Source: Acidobacteriota bacterium
GTDB lineage: Bacteria; Acidobacteriota; UBA4820; DSQY01
Assembly (NCBI GenBank): GCA_022759065.1
Contig: JAEMPZ010000123.1
Location: 1-6,969 of the forward strand
DNA: 6,969 nt
Direction of reading: 5' to 3'
Below are positions 5,998 to 6,969 of this stretch, piece by piece. The notes beneath the pieces were generated by a model, which had not been told where the DNA came from, made no database searches, and saw only the letters and a list, made by a program, of their open reading frames with translations. Positions within the stretch are counted from its first letter, which is position 1; every line of letters begins with the position of its first letter. The position numbers and the translations under genes were made by a program.

Positions 5998-6888
5998 ATG
6001 GCGTTAGCGCAGGCGGTCAGGGAAGGAATCGGCGGGGGAAGAGGAAAGCTCCTTACTACGGCGGTGCTTTACGCTGTTCCTCTCGCTGCATCGCTTTTAG
6101 CGGTCGCGCCCCTTCGTTCGGGGCTGCACGCCGCCTTTGACCGGTATCCCGCCGCCGCGGAACTGATGAATGGCGGCGGCATTGACCTTTTAGCCGAGAC
6201 GGGGCTGCGCCAACCCGCTTTTTGGGCGGCGGGCTTTGCGCTGGTCATGCCGGCCCTCATTATCTCGCTCATCGTTGGCCTTTGGGCGCAGGGTGGCGCA
6301 TACGCGGTCGCGGCTTCGAGAGATAAAGAGCCAAGCCCCTGGAGAACGCTATGGCCAGCGGCGACGAAGATTCTGCCAAAGTTCATCGTCATTGTTCTGC
6401 TGAATGCCATTGTTTGGGGGGTGGTAGCGGTGCTGGCCGCGATTCCTTTCGCTGTTTTTCGCTTCAGGTTCAAGGAAAACAGCGACCCCGGTCCGTCGTG
6501 GCACCTGTTTCTGGCCGGATTGGCGGCGCTCGTGATTCTCTGGAACCTGGCTTCGGCGAGTTGCGGCTTTGCCAAGGCCGCGGCGGCGCTTCGCCTGGGC
6601 GAAGGCAACCTGGCCAAGGATTACCTTGCCGGGCTCAAGTTCTCTATAAAGAGGTTTTGGCAGGCCCAAACGCTTACCTGGACGTTCTTTGCGCTAAGGG
6701 CCGGACTTTTCGCCTTGTGCGCCTTCGCGCTCCCTATGGCCACCACGTTTGGGGGAAGCGCAATTAAATGGATTCTGTTTCAAGCCGCTCTTTTCGCAAT
6801 CGCCTTTTTGAGGGTGGCCGAAATGCGAAGCCAGGTGGTGTACTTGGGCGAAAGCATGCAAGGCGCGGCGCCACGGGGAGAAATGTGA
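5998..6888 (+). CDS. Six-helix integral membrane protein, function unknown
   Basis: A 296-residue membrane protein that I cannot place in a named family. Hydrophobic segments lie near residues 20-38, 76-98, 128-150, 170-190, 225-248 and 254-272, giving about six helices. The first loop (39-75) is long and probably lies on one side of the membrane; a basic amphipathic stretch (about 193-222) separates helices 4 and 5. No ATP-binding, enzymatic or metal-binding motif is visible. The ATG at 5998 is chosen because AAGGAG (5986-5991) lies 6 nt upstream; an in-frame TTG at 5992 is too close to that site. It starts 38 bp after the M1 peptidase stop with no terminator between, so a shared transcript is likely. 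A role linked to the exported peptidase, such as transport of its products or envelope maintenance, is only a guess from position. Confidence 0.85.
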   Translation: MALAQAVREGIGGGRGKLLTTAVLYAVPLAASLLAVAPLRSGLHAAFDRYPAAAELMNGGGIDLLAETGLRQPAFWAAGFALVMPALIISLIVGLWAQGGAYAVAASRDKEPSPWRTLWPAATKILPKFIVIVLLNAIVWGVVAVLAAIPFAVFRFRFKENSDPGPSWHLFLAGLAALVILWNLASASCGFAKAAAALRLGEGNLAKDYLAGLKFSIKRFWQAQTLTWTFFALRAGLFALCAFALPMATTFGGSAIKWILFQAALFAIAFLRVAEMRSQVVYLGESMQGAAPRGEM

Positions 6889-6890
6889 CG

Positions 6891-6969
6891 GGGTAAGAGG
6901 GTAAGAAAGTTAAAAGGTCAACCAATGCAATTACCGCGCATTGATGCGCATCTTTCACCCTCTCACTTT
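6891..6969. repeat. Purine-rich imperfect inverted repeat, possible interspersed element
   Basis: The left arm at 6893-6909 (GTAAGAGGGTAAGAAAG) is nearly matched by the reverse complement of 6952-6966 (GTGAGAGGGTGAAAG). Between them are smaller inverted repeats: CAATGC (6923-6928) with GCATTG (6938-6943), and GCGCA (6936-6940) with TGCGC (6945-6949). It begins 2 bp after the stop of the membrane protein gene and runs off the window. It may be a non-coding repeat element or a folded 3' end of the transcript. No T-tract typical of an intrinsic terminator is seen inside the window. Confidence 0.45.

Noticed and set aside
6764..6958. 64-codon - strand frame over the terminal repeat
   Set aside because: Its Leu/Thr/Phe/Pro-rich translation comes from the purine-rich repeat and the antisense of the membrane protein gene; no ribosome site or family similarity is seen.

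Overview
The window carries bacterial, GC-rich coding DNA with strong Shine-Dalgarno sites (GGAGG type), ATG/GTG/TTG starts and tightly packed genes. A secreted M1 peptidase with a signal peptide and the style of the feo genes suggest an uncultured or environmental Gram-negative lineage, possibly Desulfobacterota-like. The sequence alone does not fix the phylum. I see no tRNA, rRNA, CRISPR array, transposase or phage gene.

Region 1 (1-3236, + strand) is a compact metal operon. A perfect-consensus sigma70-type promoter (TTGACA, 17 bp, TATAAT) is followed by a 7-2-7 palindrome at the expected transcription start. Four genes follow: an ArsR/SmtB-family sensor with the complete alpha5 metal site of SmtB (Asp-His-His-Glu with SmtB spacing); FeoB, a GTPase-coupled ferrous iron or other divalent metal permease; a 71-residue protein with seven cysteines; and a protein joining a DtxR-like metal-binding/dimerisation domain to a FeoA domain, whose N-terminal DNA-binding region is about 13 residues too short to hold a normal helix-turn-helix. 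The last three genes overlap one another and look translationally coupled. This operon is the most unusual part of the window: a SmtB-type sensor drives an importer, and the DtxR-like member looks like a metal-binding partner rather than a repressor.

Region 2 (3237-3359) is a short gap between convergent genes. It carries a CACGGAG/CACAGAG-type interspersed repeat and no gene.

Region 3 (3360-3815, - strand) is a second, unrelated ArsR-family regulator with a CxxCxC cysteine cluster like that of arsenite sensors. No arsenic resistance gene lies beside it. It is divergent from region 4, and the 182-bp gap between them holds candidate promoter and operator elements for both directions.

Region 4 (3998-6888, + strand) is a probable two-gene operon: an exported M1-family zinc metallopeptidase with all the expected catalytic residues, then a six-helix membrane protein of unknown function. 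The last 80 bases hold a purine-rich imperfect inverted repeat that runs to the window edge.
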